Source of the DNA: Opitutia bacterium
GTDB taxonomy: Bacteria; Verrucomicrobiota; Verrucomicrobiia; Opitutales; Opitutaceae
Assembly: GCA_016187945.1 (NCBI GenBank)
Contig: JACPIT010000002.1
Coordinates: forward strand, 124,001-188,000
Length of the DNA: 64,000 bases
Direction: 5' to 3'
Part shown: positions 1 to 9,457 of the stretch, in pieces
Position numbering within the stretch: position 1 is the first letter of the stretch
Layout of the letters: the number at the start of each line of letters is the position of its first letter
Notes under the pieces: model-generated
Database searches by the model: none
Told to the model about the DNA's origin: nothing
Seen by the model: the letters and a program-made list of their open reading frames with translations, nothing else
Translations under genes and position numbers: made by a program

Positions 1-1
1 C

Positions 2-1267
2 TCCGTCTTCCAGATGCTCCCCGAAGTGCAAGGGCGCCTGTCGCGCATCCCCGGTTTTGAAGTCTACGCGCTCACGCCGCCGGCGCTCCCGGGCGGCAGC
101 AACTTCCCGGTGGAGTTCGTCATCGCCTCCACCGCCGATGCGCCGCAGCTCCTCGATTTCGCGCGCCAGATCGTCATGCGCACGATGACCGATCCGGCCG
201 CGAAGGGACTCTTCTATTTCCCTCCGCTCGTTGACCTGAAGATCGACCAGCCCCAGTCCGAAATCGTGATCGACCGCGAGAAAGTCGCCGCGCTCGGCCT
301 CAATCTCGCGCAAGTCGGCGCCGATCTCGCCTCCGCGCTCGGCGGCAACTACGTCAACCGCTTCAACATCGCCGGCCGCAGCTACAAGGTCATCCCGCAG
401 ATCGAACGCAGCGAGCGTCTCAATCCCGAGCAGCTCAGCGATCTTCAGATCACCGGCCCGAACGGCCAGATGATCCCCGTCAGCTCGATCGCGCACATCG
501 AGAACAAGACCGTGCCGCGCTCGCTGAACCGCTTCCAGCAGCTCAACGCCGTGAAAATTTCGGGTGCCACCGGCCAGCTCGATGCCGCGCTCAAGTTCCT
601 CGAAAAAACCTCCCGCGAAATCCTGCCGCCCGGCTACACATTCGACTACACCGGCGAGTCGCGCCAGTTCCGCCACGAGGGCAGCAAGTTCCTGCCGGCC
701 TTCATCCTCTCGATCGTGCTGATCTTCCTCGCGCTCGCGGTGCAGTTTAATTCGTTCCGCGATCCGGTCGTGATCCTCTTCGGCTCCGTGCCGCTCGCGC
801 TGTTCGGTGCGCTGGTGTTCACGTTCCTCCGCATCCCGGACCCGAACACGCCCTTCTGGACCTCCGGCTGGACGACCACGCTCAACATCTACGCGCAGGT
901 CGGCCTCGTCACGCTCGTCGGCCTGATCGCGAAGAACGGCATCCTCGTCGTCGAGTTCGCCAACAAGCTCCAGGAAGAAGGCCGCTCGAAGATCGACGCC
1001 GTCCGCGAAGCCGCGCGCACGCGCTTCCGTCCCGTGCTGATGACGACCGCCGCCACGATCGCGGGCCACTTCCCGCTCACGCTCGTCGACGGCCCCGGCG
1101 CCGCCGCCCGCAATTCCATCGGCCTCGTCCTCGTCGGCGGCATGGCGATCGGCTCGCTCTTCACGCTCTTCGTGCTCCCGTCGGTCTACGTGCTCCTCGC
1201 CAAGGAGCACCGCGCCACCGCACCGGCCTCGCAACCGGTGATTGCCGAACCGGCCCCCGCCAAATAA
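2..1267 (+). CDS. RND efflux pump inner-membrane subunit, C-terminal part (5' end outside window)
   Basis: Proton-driven resistance-nodulation-division transporter of the HAE1/AcrB class, the inner-membrane part of a tripartite export pump. The frame is open from base 2, so the gene starts upstream of the window; the first in-frame ATG at 14 is internal. About 420 residues remain: the second periplasmic porter/docking region (residues ~1-215 of this fragment), then the C-terminal membrane bundle with hydrophobic helices from about residue 225 to 395. The stretch VTLVGLIAKNGILVVEFANK is the typical conserved helix of this family. It is followed after 13 bases by a TolC-like gene, as expected for an efflux operon. 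The substrate cannot be told. The protein ends in an Ala/Pro-rich cytoplasmic tail. Family assignment is firm. Confidence 0.93.
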   Translation, partial: SVFQMLPEVQGRLSRIPGFEVYALTPPALPGGSNFPVEFVIASTADAPQLLDFARQIVMRTMTDPAAKGLFYFPPLVDLKIDQPQSEIVIDREKVAALGLNLAQVGADLASALGGNYVNRFNIAGRSYKVIPQIERSERLNPEQLSDLQITGPNGQMIPVSSIAHIENKTVPRSLNRFQQLNAVKISGATGQLDAALKFLEKTSREILPPGYTFDYTGESRQFRHEGSKFLPAFILSIVLIFLALAVQFNSFRDPVVILFGSVPLALFGALVFTFLRIPDPNTPFWTSGWTTTLNIYAQVGLVTLVGLIAKNGILVVEFANKLQEEGRSKIDAVREAARTRFRPVLMTTAATIAGHFPLTLVDGPGAAARNSIGLVLVGGMAIGSLFTLFVLPSVYVLLAKEHRATAPASQPVIAEPAPAK

Positions 1268-1280
1268 CCTCCTTGTTTTC

Positions 1281-2645
1281 ATGAATGCGTTCAAGCGCCT
1301 CATCCTCCTCACCATCGCCGCCGCGCTCGCGCAGCCGCTCCTCGCGGACATGCCCGCGACGCCCTTCCAGCCCGACGGCAAAGCCGACCCGAGCTACATG
1401 GTGCCCGACGAACTCTCGTTGAACTACGCGCTGTCGTTCGCGCTCGATAACAACTTCGCCATCCGCCAGGCGAAGGAGCGCATCCGCCAGCAGGAAGGCA
1501 TCGTGCTCGAGGTCCGCTCGCAGCAGATCCCGAACGTCTCCAGCACCGCCGGCTACTCCGGCTACGCGCAACAGCTCTCGACCACCGGGGACGATCGTTC
1601 GTGGTCGATCAACATCACGGCACGCCAGGTCGTCTTCGCGGGCGGCGGCATCACCGCCGCCGTGAAGGCTCAGCGGCTCGCCCTCGACGCGGCTGCGCTC
1701 CAGCTCCAGACCGTCATCGATGTCGCCCTGCTCGACGTGCGCACGAAGTTCTACAACGTCCTCGTCTCCCGTGAGCGCATCAAGGTGCAGGAGCAAAACG
1801 TCGAGCTGCTCCGCCGCCAGCTCCAGGACGTGAAGAACCGCTTCGAGGCCGGCACCGTCTCGAACTTCGAGGTGCTCCGCGCCGAGGTCGCGGTCGCCAA
1901 CGCCCAACCCGCGCTCATCAGCGCGCGCAACAACTTCCGCCTCGCAATCGACGACCTGCGCCAGGCCCTCGGCTTCGTCACGAGCGACGCGACCAACCTC
2001 GCCAAGACGCCCGAGTTCTCCGGCAAGCTCGAGTTCGCTCCCGTCAGCTACGAGCTCGCCTCCGCCCTCGCCACCGCGAAGGAGCGTCGCCCCGACCTCC
2101 AGCGCCTGAAGAAGCTCGAACAGGCCGCCGAGGAAACCGTGAAGGTTCGCCGCGCCAACTATTACCCGGACCTTTCGCTCTACGCCGCCTACGACTGGCG
2201 CAAACGCCCCGGCTACTCCGACTTCGCCGCTTCGCGCGACGGCGTCACCGTCGGCGTGCAGTCGACGTGGGACATCTTCGACGGTCGCGCCACCCGCGGC
2301 CGCGTTGTGCAAGCCGAGTCCGCGCTCGAGCAGACCCGCCTCTCGTTCAACGAGGCCGAACTCGCCGTCTCCGTCGAAGTCCGCCGCGCGCTCTCCTCCT
2401 TGCAGGAAGCCACCGAACTCGCCGAGGCGTCGAAGAAAGTCGTCGAGCAAGCCGAGGAGGCCGTCCGCCTCGCCGACGCGCGCTACTCCGCCGGCACCGC
2501 CACCCAGCTCGATGTGCTCACCGCGCGCAACGACCTCACGACCGCGCGCCTCAACCAGCTCCAGGCTTACTACAGCTTCAACGTCGCCTCCGCGAACGTC
2601 CGCCGCGCCATGGGCCTGCCGGACGAACTCGTCGCCGGCCGCTGA
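1281..2645 (+). CDS. TolC-family outer membrane efflux protein
   Basis: Outer-membrane channel component of a tripartite efflux pump, likely partner of the RND subunit just upstream. About 454 residues, normal for TolC-like proteins. An N-terminal signal peptide is visible (MNAFKRL followed by a hydrophobic stretch ending near QPLLA). Two long helical repeats with heptad-like Ala/Leu/Arg patterns, for example around KVQEQNVELLRRQLQDVKNR and again around EASKKVVEQAEEAVRLADAR, fit the duplicated OEP domain. I chose the ATG at 1281 rather than 1242 because 1242 lies inside the preceding gene and would bury the signal peptide. No Shine-Dalgarno sequence is seen; the leader is pyrimidine-rich. Confidence 0.92.
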   Translation: MNAFKRLILLTIAAALAQPLLADMPATPFQPDGKADPSYMVPDELSLNYALSFALDNNFAIRQAKERIRQQEGIVLEVRSQQIPNVSSTAGYSGYAQQLSTTGDDRSWSINITARQVVFAGGGITAAVKAQRLALDAAALQLQTVIDVALLDVRTKFYNVLVSRERIKVQEQNVELLRRQLQDVKNRFEAGTVSNFEVLRAEVAVANAQPALISARNNFRLAIDDLRQALGFVTSDATNLAKTPEFSGKLEFAPVSYELASALATAKERRPDLQRLKKLEQAAEETVKVRRANYYPDLSLYAAYDWRKRPGYSDFAASRDGVTVGVQSTWDIFDGRATRGRVVQAESALEQTRLSFNEAELAVSVEVRRALSSLQEATELAEASKKVVEQAEEAVRLADARYSAGTATQLDVLTARNDLTTARLNQLQAYYSFNVASANVRRAMGLPDELVAGR

Positions 2646-2665
2646 AATCGAGTCTGACTTTTTTC

Positions 2666-2702
2666 AGGAGCCGCGCGGTTCGTCCGCTGCGGCTCCTTTT
2701 TC
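2666..2702 (+). terminator. Rho-independent terminator after the efflux operon
   Basis: AGGAGCCGC at 2666-2674 pairs with GCGGCTCCT at 2689-2697, a 9-bp perfect stem, followed by a T-rich run to about 2702. It lies 20 bases after the TolC-like stop codon and before the AsmA-like gene, so the efflux operon probably ends here. Confidence 0.85.
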
Positions 2703-2755
2703 GTCAAAATCTTCCGCAACTTCCTCCCAACTGATTTGTCGTAACGGCAGGCTCC

Positions 2756-5700
2756 ATGAAGCTGGTTCGCCCGCTCCTCGTTACCTTCGGCATCCTCCTA
2801 GCGCTCCTCGTGCTCTCCGCCGGCGTCGCGCTGCTGCCGTCCGTCCAGCAATGGGCGGTGCGCCGCACACTCGCGCAGCACCCTGAGCTGAAGCTCGCTT
2901 TCGCGTCGCTGTCCCTCGGCCCGACGAGCGCGCGGCTGAGCGGCGTGCGTTTCGAGCGCGACGGCCTCGTCGTCACCGCCGAGCGCGCCGAAGCCGAGTT
3001 TTCCGCCTGGCAATTTCTCCTGCGCCGCCACGTCCGCATCGACCGCCTGCTCGCGACCGGGATCGCCATCGACGCCGCAAAACTCCCCGCCGCGCGCACG
3101 CCGCAAGCTGCCGGCGCTCCCGTGGCCGCGCCCGGCGCCCTCGCGCGCGTGCAGCTTCCCTACACCGTGCAAATCGGCGAAGTGCAGATCGCCGGCCGCG
3201 CGACGCTGCCCGCCGGCCCCGGTCGCGCACCGCTCGTCGCCGATTTTCAGCTCACCGGCGGCGGCATCGCTCCGGGCCAGGAAGGCGCGTTGCTGCTCCG
3301 GGCCAGCTTGCTCGACGCCACGCCCGGCGCCGTCGTCAATGCGGTGCGCGTCGACGGCCGCCTCGCCGTGCGCGAGACGGTCGACCGCGCCTTTGACCGC
3401 GCGAGCCTCGTGCTCACGCTGAACGCCGAAGGCCCGCAGCTCTCGCACGCGCAGCAACTCAAACTCGCCGCCGGCATGGAATCGGCCGGCGGCAGGGAGC
3501 AGCTCACGCTCGCTCTCGACACCCAGCAAAACGGCCAGAGCGCGACCCTTCTCAAAATCTCCGCGACCCTGCCCACGAATGCGCCGGAAGGCGCCGGCAC
3601 GTGGGAACTCCACGCCACCACCGCCCAGATCGAACCGTTCTTCCTCGGCCGCGCGCTGCCGAAATTCGACGCGAGCGGCGCCGGCAAATTCTCCTTCAAC
3701 GCCCAAACCCGCGCCGCGATGCTGCAAGGCCAGCTCGCCGGAAACCTCGCCGCCCTCGAAGCGCTGGAGCCGTCGCTGCGCGCGATCGGCGCCGTGCGCG
3801 TGCAATCCGAGTTCGACATCGCCGTCGATCGCGCCACCGCGCACCTCAATCGCCTTCAGCTCAAGGTCGACGGGGAGCAGCCCGTCCTCGCCGTCGAGAC
3901 TACGCAGCCGCTGGTGCTGACGCTCGGCCAGCGCGCGCTCCAGCTCGCCGCTGCCGGCACCGGACCGCTCGCCCGCATCTCGGTGACGCAGTTGCCGCTC
4001 GCGTGGATTCGGCCCTTCGTCGCCGCCGCCGACGTTTCCGGCGGCACGATCCGCGGCGAATGGTTGCTGCAGGGGCAGGGCGACACGATCGAACTCCGCT
4101 CCACCGCTCCGCTGAAAATCGACGCGCTGACCGTCGTCCAAGGCGGCCGCCGCGTCCTCGACCGCGCCGAACTCTCCCTGCAAAGCCGCGCCACGCTCAC
4201 GCCCGCCAGCCTGCTGGCGTCGGTGGAAAGCCTCGCGCTGCGCACGCCCGCCGGCGACGTCGTGTCCGGCGAAGCGCAGGTCGAGCTGCCCGGAGCGAAA
4301 ACGGAAGAAATCATCGTGCGCGGCAAATTCACCGCCGACGCACCGCGCCTGCTCGAGCCCGTCCTGCCGCTCGGTCACGTGCAGCTCAAAGGCGACATCG
4401 ACGCGACGCTCACGCCCGAACTCGTCGAACTGCGCGGCTTCCACGGCGAGCTCGCCGACGCCAAAGGCCGCCCGCTCCTCGGCGCCGCTTCGGTGCAGGC
4501 CAGCACGTTCGACCTCCAGGCGATGCGACTCAAAACCGCCGCGAGCGGCGAGACTGCCGTCGCGCGACTGACGATTGGAGCGATGGATTTTGCGGCGCTG
4601 CCGCTCGTGCAAGCGATCGCGCCGCTCCGCGGCACGCTGCAGGCGACCACGTTCAACCTCACGGTGAACGACGGCCGCGTTTTCCTGAAACCCGCCGCGC
4701 CGCTGCGCTTCCAGGACGTGACGCTGCTCGGCGAGACGCGCCAGCCCACGCTCGACCGCATCACCATCGAGACGTCGCCGACGCTCGAATACGCGAGCTT
4801 CGGCGATTGGCGCCTCGCCTCGGGCGAAACGAAAATTTCCAATCGCGATCAGACGATCTGGTTCGGCGCCACCGCCGAGGTGAAGGCGACGCCCGCCGAC
4901 GGCGTGCGCGCGAGCGCCACCTTCAACGCCGACCTCGCCGCGATGGCCGCGCAGCCGCCGTTTGTCGCCGCGCAAGTGCTCGCGTCCGGACGTGCCAGCG
5001 GCGAAATCCGCGGCGCGCTCGCCGGCAAGACCGTGCAGATCGAGGGCCGCACGACGCTGAACAACCTCGTGCTCCGCGAGGGCAACCAGCCGCTGCCGGT
5101 CGCGAACTTCAATTTCCGAGCCGCGCGCACGCCGGACAAGCGCCTGACCTTCGAGGCGCCGATCCTGCTCGACCGCCTCGGCCAGCGCTCCGATCTCACG
5201 ATCACCGCCGACGCCGTGCGGCGCGCGGACGGTTTTCTTTTCGACGCGAAAATCGCCGGCGAACACCTCGAGCTTGCCGACGCACTCGCGCTGCTCGGCT
5301 TGGCTGGCGCGCCCGTGCAGGCCGCCGGTGGCGACAGCGCCACACGAAAGCGCGCGCCGACGAACGGCACGGCGGCCGTGCGCCCCGTCGAGCCCGACGC
5401 GCGCCCGTTCTGGACCGGCCTGCGCGGCGAACTCACGCTCGACGTGAAATCGATCACGCGCGGCAAAGATTGGGCGATGACCGGTCTCAGCGGCTTCGTG
5501 GTCATCGATCCGCAGCGCGTCGCCGTGCAACAGCTCCAAGGCATCATCAACGAGAAGAGCCGCCTCGGCGCGCGCATCGACTTGCGCTTCAACGGCGGCG
5601 CGACGCCGTATCATCTCAGCGGCAATTTTTCGCTCACCGACTTCGACGCCGGCGCTTTCATCAAGGCCTTCGATCCCGGCAAGCCGCCGACGCTCGAAGG

Positions 5701-6325
5701 CATCGTGACGGTCGCGGGCGGCTTCACCGGCGACGGCGCCAACCTTGATCACGTGATCGATCGCACGCGCGGTCAGTTTCAGCTCACGAGCCGCCAGGGC
5801 GTCTTCCGCGGCCTGAAACGCACGAGCGAGAAGGTTTCGGTTGCGACGAAGGCTGTAGACGCGGTCGCGGCGCTCGGCTCGCTGTTCGGCTCGGACAAGG
5901 TGAAAGGCGCTGCGGAGAAAGTCGCCGGCCAGTCCTACCAAGTCGATCAACTCGCGCAGTCGCTGGCGGAAATTCCTTTCGACCAGCTCGTCGTGCGCGT
6001 GAACCGCGACGATGCGCTGAACCTGCGTGTGGACGAGTTTACGTTGCTCTCGCCCGAAGTGCGCCTGCTCGGCAAAGGCACAATCACCCACGTCGCGAAC
6101 AAGCCGTTGCTGGAGCAACCGCTGGCGGTGAACTACACGTTGGCCGCACGCGGCAAGACCGAGCAGTTGCTCGGCAAGATGCGCGTGCTCGACGGCACGA
6201 AGGACGATCTCGGTTACTCGAAAATGAAGGACGTCGGCACGATCGGCGGCACGCTCAGCCGTCCGGACCCGAGCCAGCTCTTCATCAAGCTCGCGCAGTC
6301 GAAGCTCGCGGATTTTCTGAACTGA
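2756..6325 (+). CDS. AsmA-like envelope protein
   Basis: Large protein of 1189 residues with one N-terminal hydrophobic anchor (residues ~5-28, LLVTFGILLALLVLSAGVAL) and a long periplasmic part rich in short beta-strand-like segments. The layout, the Ala/Leu/Val-rich repeats and the C-terminal region (roughly 900-1180, containing FNGGATPYHLSGNFSLTDFD and later GTIGGTLSRPDPSQL) match the AsmA/TamB/YhdP-like superfamily, whose members are implicated in lipid transport between membranes. Homology is called on architecture, not on a single motif, so the exact subfamily is uncertain. It stands alone: a terminator precedes it and a repeat-filled gap follows. A long open frame on the opposite strand across this gene is a codon-bias shadow. 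Confidence 0.8.
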   Translation: MKLVRPLLVTFGILLALLVLSAGVALLPSVQQWAVRRTLAQHPELKLAFASLSLGPTSARLSGVRFERDGLVVTAERAEAEFSAWQFLLRRHVRIDRLLATGIAIDAAKLPAARTPQAAGAPVAAPGALARVQLPYTVQIGEVQIAGRATLPAGPGRAPLVADFQLTGGGIAPGQEGALLLRASLLDATPGAVVNAVRVDGRLAVRETVDRAFDRASLVLTLNAEGPQLSHAQQLKLAAGMESAGGREQLTLALDTQQNGQSATLLKISATLPTNAPEGAGTWELHATTAQIEPFFLGRALPKFDASGAGKFSFNAQTRAAMLQGQLAGNLAALEALEPSLRAIGAVRVQSEFDIAVDRATAHLNRLQLKVDGEQPVLAVETTQPLVLTLGQRALQLAAAGTGPLARISVTQLPLAWIRPFVAAADVSGGTIRGEWLLQGQGDTIELRSTAPLKIDALTVVQGGRRVLDRAELSLQSRATLTPASLLASVESLALRTPAGDVVSGEAQVELPGAKTEEIIVRGKFTADAPRLLEPVLPLGHVQLKGDIDATLTPELVELRGFHGELADAKGRPLLGAASVQASTFDLQAMRLKTAASGETAVARLTIGAMDFAALPLVQAIAPLRGTLQATTFNLTVNDGRVFLKPAAPLRFQDVTLLGETRQPTLDRITIETSPTLEYASFGDWRLASGETKISNRDQTIWFGATAEVKATPADGVRASATFNADLAAMAAQPPFVAAQVLASGRASGEIRGALAGKTVQIEGRTTLNNLVLREGNQPLPVANFNFRAARTPDKRLTFEAPILLDRLGQRSDLTITADAVRRADGFLFDAKIAGEHLELADALALLGLAGAPVQAAGGDSATRKRAPTNGTAAVRPVEPDARPFWTGLRGELTLDVKSITRGKDWAMTGLSGFVVIDPQRVAVQQLQGIINEKSRLGARIDLRFNGGATPYHLSGNFSLTDFDAGAFIKAFDPGKPPTLEGIVTVAGGFTGDGANLDHVIDRTRGQFQLTSRQGVFRGLKRTSEKVSVATKAVDAVAALGSLFGSDKVKGAAEKVAGQSYQVDQLAQSLAEIPFDQLVVRVNRDDALNLRVDEFTLLSPEVRLLGKGTITHVANKPLLEQPLAVNYTLAARGKTEQLLGKMRVLDGTKDDLGYSKMKDVGTIGGTLSRPDPSQLFIKLAQSKLADFLN

Positions 6326-6331
6326 AAAGCA

Positions 6332-6389
6332 ACGCGGTGCTTCAGCCCGCGCTTCAGGACTCTCAGTGCGGGCTAAAGCACCGCACTAC
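6332..6389. repeat. Double-hairpin repeat, family C (GCGGTGCTTCAGCCCGC core)
   Basis: Two inverted arms with cores GCGGTGCTTCAGCCCGC and its near complement, separated by a short spacer. The same family recurs at 14591, 37238, 40583, 42220 and 58767. It starts 7 bases after the AsmA-like stop codon. With the next two entries it fills the 326-base gap 6326-6651, in which I see no gene. Confidence 0.85.
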
Positions 6390-6413
6390 CCTCAAGCCCA
6401 CGTTCGCGAAAAC

Positions 6414-6490
6414 TGTAGGAGCGGCTTTACGCCGCGATCGGTTCGCTGCGCGTGCCGCGTTCGGATCGCGGCGTAAAGCCGCTCCTACAA
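6414..6490. repeat. Double-hairpin repeat, family B (GTAGGAGCGGCTTTACGCCG core)
   Basis: Left arm GTAGGAGCGGCTTTACGCCG and right arm its inverted copy, with about 24 unrelated bases between. Each arm also folds on itself (GCGGC-tttac-GCCGC). Other copies lie at 14486, 37321, 42303 and 58661. Confidence 0.9.
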
Positions 6491-6617
6491 AGAACAGATT
6501 TCCCGCTGCGCGTTGCGTGCGGAAATCGAAAAGCCGCGTCTCGCGGCGCGGCTTGAAGTGAAAGAGGGCGGGTAGGGCGAGTCGTCTCGACGCGGCGTGA
6601 TTGGCGGAGGCTTGCAG

Positions 6618-6638
6618 GGGCGCAGTCTCGCTGCGCCC
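6618..6638. terminator. Short hairpin downstream of sodA
   Basis: GGGCGCAG at 6618-6625 pairs with CTGCGCCC at 6631-6638 around the loop TCTCG. It is 13 bases past the sodA stop codon (sodA is read on the minus strand), so it could end that transcript, but there is no T-run. Confidence 0.4.
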
Positions 6639-6651
6639 TTGCGCTCCGGCT

Positions 6652-7275
<624 letters not shown>

Positions 7276-7398
7276 GTTCGTGGTGGGTTGAAAACTCGCT
7301 GTCCAAGGTGCACGCGGCGCGCGCGGCGTCAACTTTGGCGGCCTAATATATTCCGCGCGGCGTCATAAGAAATTTCCCGCACGGCGTGGCGCGCTGAG

Positions 7399-7494
7399 GT
7401 GGGGCCGGTCTGCGACCGGCCAACGGTGCCGCGATACGGTCGGCCCGTGCGAATTACGACCTCGTGCGACGCCAGTCGGAGACTGGCGCTACTC
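7399..7494. repeat. Repeat, family E-like (GGCCGGTCTGCGACCGGCC core)
   Basis: Self-complementary left element GGCCGGTCTGCGACCGGCC and a right element GCCAGTCGGAGACTGGCGCTAC, each a hairpin, separated by about 55 bases. The right arm runs into the stop codon region of tadA (read on the minus strand). No gene is seen in 7276-7488. Confidence 0.7.
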
Positions 7495-8016
7495 CCGCCG
7501 CTTGAGCTGAAAATACGCCTGCAGCAGCTTCAGGCACGGTTCCTCCAGCACGCCGCGCGTGATCGTGAGGTGGTGGTTCACCTGCGGGAGCGCGTTTAGG
7601 TCGGTCGCGCCACCGAGGCAGCCCATCTTCGGATCGGGCACGGCGTAGACGACGCGTTTGACGCGCGACATCAGCGTCGCGCCGGAGCACATCGGGCACG
7701 GCTCCTTCGTGACGTAGAGCGTCGCGTCGTTGAGTCGCCAGTCGCCGATCGCGCGCGCGGCCTGACCCATCGCGATAATCTCGGCGTGGGCGGTCGGATC
7801 GCGCGTGCTGTCGCGCTGGTTGTGCGCAGACGCGATGACTTCGCCGCCGAGTTCGATGACGGCCCCGATCGGCACTTCGTCGGCGCGCCACGCGTCGATG
7901 GCCTGGTTGTAGGCGAGCCACATGAAAAACGCGTCGTCGCGGACGAGTTGCGACGGATGAACTTTGTCGAACGGGCAGGGGAGCGCCGGACGTTGCTCTG
8001 AAAACGGATCGGCCAT
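7489..8016 (-). CDS. tadA: tRNA-specific adenosine deaminase / nucleoside deaminase
   Basis: Zinc-dependent cytidine/deoxycytidylate deaminase fold. TadA converts the wobble adenosine of tRNA-Arg(ACG) to inosine. Zinc and catalytic motifs are clear: H77-A78-E79 (TAHAEI) and PCPMC with Cys107 and Cys110. At 175 residues it is slightly longer than E. coli TadA because of an N-terminal extension of about 25 residues (to PSQLVRDD). Related guanine deaminases (GuaD) share these motifs, so the substrate is likely but not proven. It is transcribed away from infA, with 144 bases between the two starts. The family E-like repeat abuts its 3' end. Confidence 0.88.
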   Translation of the reverse strand: MADPFSEQRPALPCPFDKVHPSQLVRDDAFFMWLAYNQAIDAWRADEVPIGAVIELGGEVIASAHNQRDSTRDPTAHAEIIAMGQAARAIGDWRLNDATLYVTKEPCPMCSGATLMSRVKRVVYAVPDPKMGCLGGATDLNALPQVNHHLTITRGVLEEPCLKLLQAYFQLKRRE

Positions 8017-8085
8017 CGGAGGTTTGCCCGGGTGCTGGAACGCCGCGGCTGCGAGGGCTCGCGGGTCTGGTCCCGAGGGAAAGCC

Positions 8086-8114
8086 TTGACTACGGGGCGC
8101 TTTTCCCGGTTACA
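8086..8114 (+). promoter_or_regulatory. Possible promoter of infA
   Basis: TTGACT at 8086-8091 followed after 17 bases by GTTACA at 8109-8114. The -35 is close to the sigma-70 consensus; the -10 is weak. Similar TTGAC boxes lie ahead of purF (34008) and the HNH gene (40852). Prediction only. Confidence 0.3.
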
Positions 8115-8160
8115 AGGGGCTTTTATTGCATGATCCAACTCCCCAGCCCGCACCTCCACC

Positions 8161-8427
8161 ATGTCTGACGGCAAATCGATCGAAGTCGAAGGCAAGGTCG
8201 TCGCCGTCCTCCCGGGCACGATGTTCCGCGTCCAACTGACCAACGGCCACGTGGTGCTGGCCCACATCTCCGGCAAGCTGCGCAAGCACTTCATCAAAAT
8301 CGCCGCGGGCGACACGGTGAAGATGGAGATGAGCCCCTACGATCTCGAGAAGGCGCGCATCACCTACCGCGTCCGCGAGCTGAATCCGAATCCTGGTCCG
8401 CGCCCCGGCGGTTTCCGCCGTCGCTGA
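8161..8427 (+). CDS. infA: Translation initiation factor IF-1
   Basis: Binds the 30S A site during initiation. 88 residues with a single S1/OB-fold domain; [20 protein letters not shown] and the following segment through [20 protein letters not shown] match IF-1 along its full length. The family is normally about 72 residues, so this protein has an unusual basic Pro/Gly/Arg tail after RVREL ([14 protein letters not shown]). The start at 8161 follows the leader CCGCACCTCCACC, with no Shine-Dalgarno sequence. A strong terminator follows at once, so it is probably monocistronic. Confidence 0.97.
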   Translation: MSDGKSIEVEGKVVAVLPGTMFRVQLTNGHVVLAHISGKLRKHFIKIAAGDTVKMEMSPYDLEKARITYRVRELNPNPGPRPGGFRRR

Positions 8428-8444
8428 ACGCGGCGCATCGCCTG

Positions 8445-8479
8445 GAGCGCGTTGACCTCAACGCGCTCTTTTCGTTTTT
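8445..8479 (+). terminator. Rho-independent terminator of infA
   Basis: GAGCGCGTTGA (8445-8455) and TCAACGCGCTC (8458-8468) form a perfect inverted repeat, followed by TTTTCGTTTTT. The same core is found at 19538-19600 and inside the DEAD-box helicase gene near 40049, so this terminator may itself be a repeat copy. Confidence 0.85.
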
Positions 8480-8488
8480 AGAGGCGCG

Positions 8489-9457
8489 ATGAACTCCGCC
8501 CGCTCCCGCCGCTCGCTGCCGAAAGAGCCGCCGATGCCGCCGGCGCCCGCGGCGTTCGCGAACGAGATCGAGGACTTCATCGGCACGCTCGAACTCGAGC
8601 GCGGCCTCTCGCGCAACACCTCGCAAGCCTACGAGAAAGACCTCGTGCAAGCCGCGCACTTCCTCGCGCGCCGCGGCGTCGCCGGCTGGCAGGCCGCGAC
8701 CACCGACGATCTCGCGGCGTGGCTGCACTGGCTCGCGGACGAGAAGTTCACCGAGTCCAGCCAGGCGCGCAAACTCAGCGCGATGCGCATGCTGTTCCGC
8801 AAGCACCTCATCCCGACCGGCGCGCGCGCCGACGATCCGACCGAACTGCTCAGCGGCCCGAAGTTCCGGAGAAAGCTCCCGCAGGTTCTCTCGCCCGGCG
8901 AAATGGAAAAACTCCTCGTCGCGCCGATGGGCGCCGACGCCTACAGCGTGCGCGATCGCGCGATGCTCGAGCTTTTCTACTCGAGCGGCCTGCGCATCTC
9001 CGAGCTTTGCGGCCTCACGCTCCAGCAAGTCGACCTCGAGCACGGTTTCGTGCGCGTCTTCGGCAAGGGCAGCAAGGAGCGCGTCGTGCCGCTCGGCGAC
9101 AAAGCGCGCGACGCCATCACCGCCTACCTCGGCTCCGGCCGTCTCCGCCTCGTGAAAGAGCGCACCGGCAGCGAGCTCTTCCTCTCCGAGCGCGGCAAGG
9201 CGATCTCGCGCAAAACCGTTTGGCTGATCGTGAAGACCCACGCGCAGCGCGCCGGCATCTCGAAGCACGTGAAGCCGCACCTGCTGCGCCACTCGTTCGC
9301 CACGCACCTGCTCGGCGGCGGCGCGGACCTGCGGGCGATCCAGGAAATGCTCGGTCACGCCAGCATCGGCACGACGCAAATCTACACCGCCGTCGAATCC
9401 TCGCGCCTGCTCGACCAACACGCAAAACACCACCCGCGGAACAAGCTGAAGGAGTAG
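8489..9457 (+). CDS. Site-specific tyrosine recombinase, XerC/XerD family
   Basis: Cuts and rejoins DNA via a covalent tyrosine intermediate; Xer proteins resolve chromosome dimers at dif during division. 322 residues: N-terminal SAM-like core-binding domain (about 24-110) and C-terminal catalytic domain (about 135-305). Catalytic residues are in place: Arg169 (SSGLRISEL), Lys195 (GKGSKERVV), His264 and Arg267 (HLLRHSFATH), His290 (LGHASI), Tyr299 (TQIYTAV). The ATG at 8489 has GAGG six bases upstream, one of the few plausible ribosome sites in this window. It could be XerC or XerD. Integrases share the fold, but nothing nearby suggests a mobile element. Its TAG stop lies inside a family E repeat. 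Confidence 0.9.
   Translation: MNSARSRRSLPKEPPMPPAPAAFANEIEDFIGTLELERGLSRNTSQAYEKDLVQAAHFLARRGVAGWQAATTDDLAAWLHWLADEKFTESSQARKLSAMRMLFRKHLIPTGARADDPTELLSGPKFRRKLPQVLSPGEMEKLLVAPMGADAYSVRDRAMLELFYSSGLRISELCGLTLQQVDLEHGFVRVFGKGSKERVVPLGDKARDAITAYLGSGRLRLVKERTGSELFLSERGKAISRKTVWLIVKTHAQRAGISKHVKPHLLRHSFATHLLGGGADLRAIQEMLGHASIGTTQIYTAVESSRLLDQHAKHHPRNKLKE

Noticed and set aside
2798-6118. A 1106-codon open frame on the minus strand opposite the AsmA-like gene
   Set aside because: It is antisense to a gene with clear protein character; its composition (Arg, Glu, Gly, Ala, no motifs) is the mirror of G/C-rich third positions. Similar shadows at 8360-13570, 17135-19558 and 36047-37366 were dropped for the same reason.
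6337-6561. 74-codon frame across the two repeats after the AsmA-like gene
   Set aside because: It is composed almost entirely of family C and B repeat DNA.
8489-9457. Integrase of a mobile element
   Set aside because: The protein matches Xer recombinases in length and motifs, and no attachment site, excisionase or phage gene is near.
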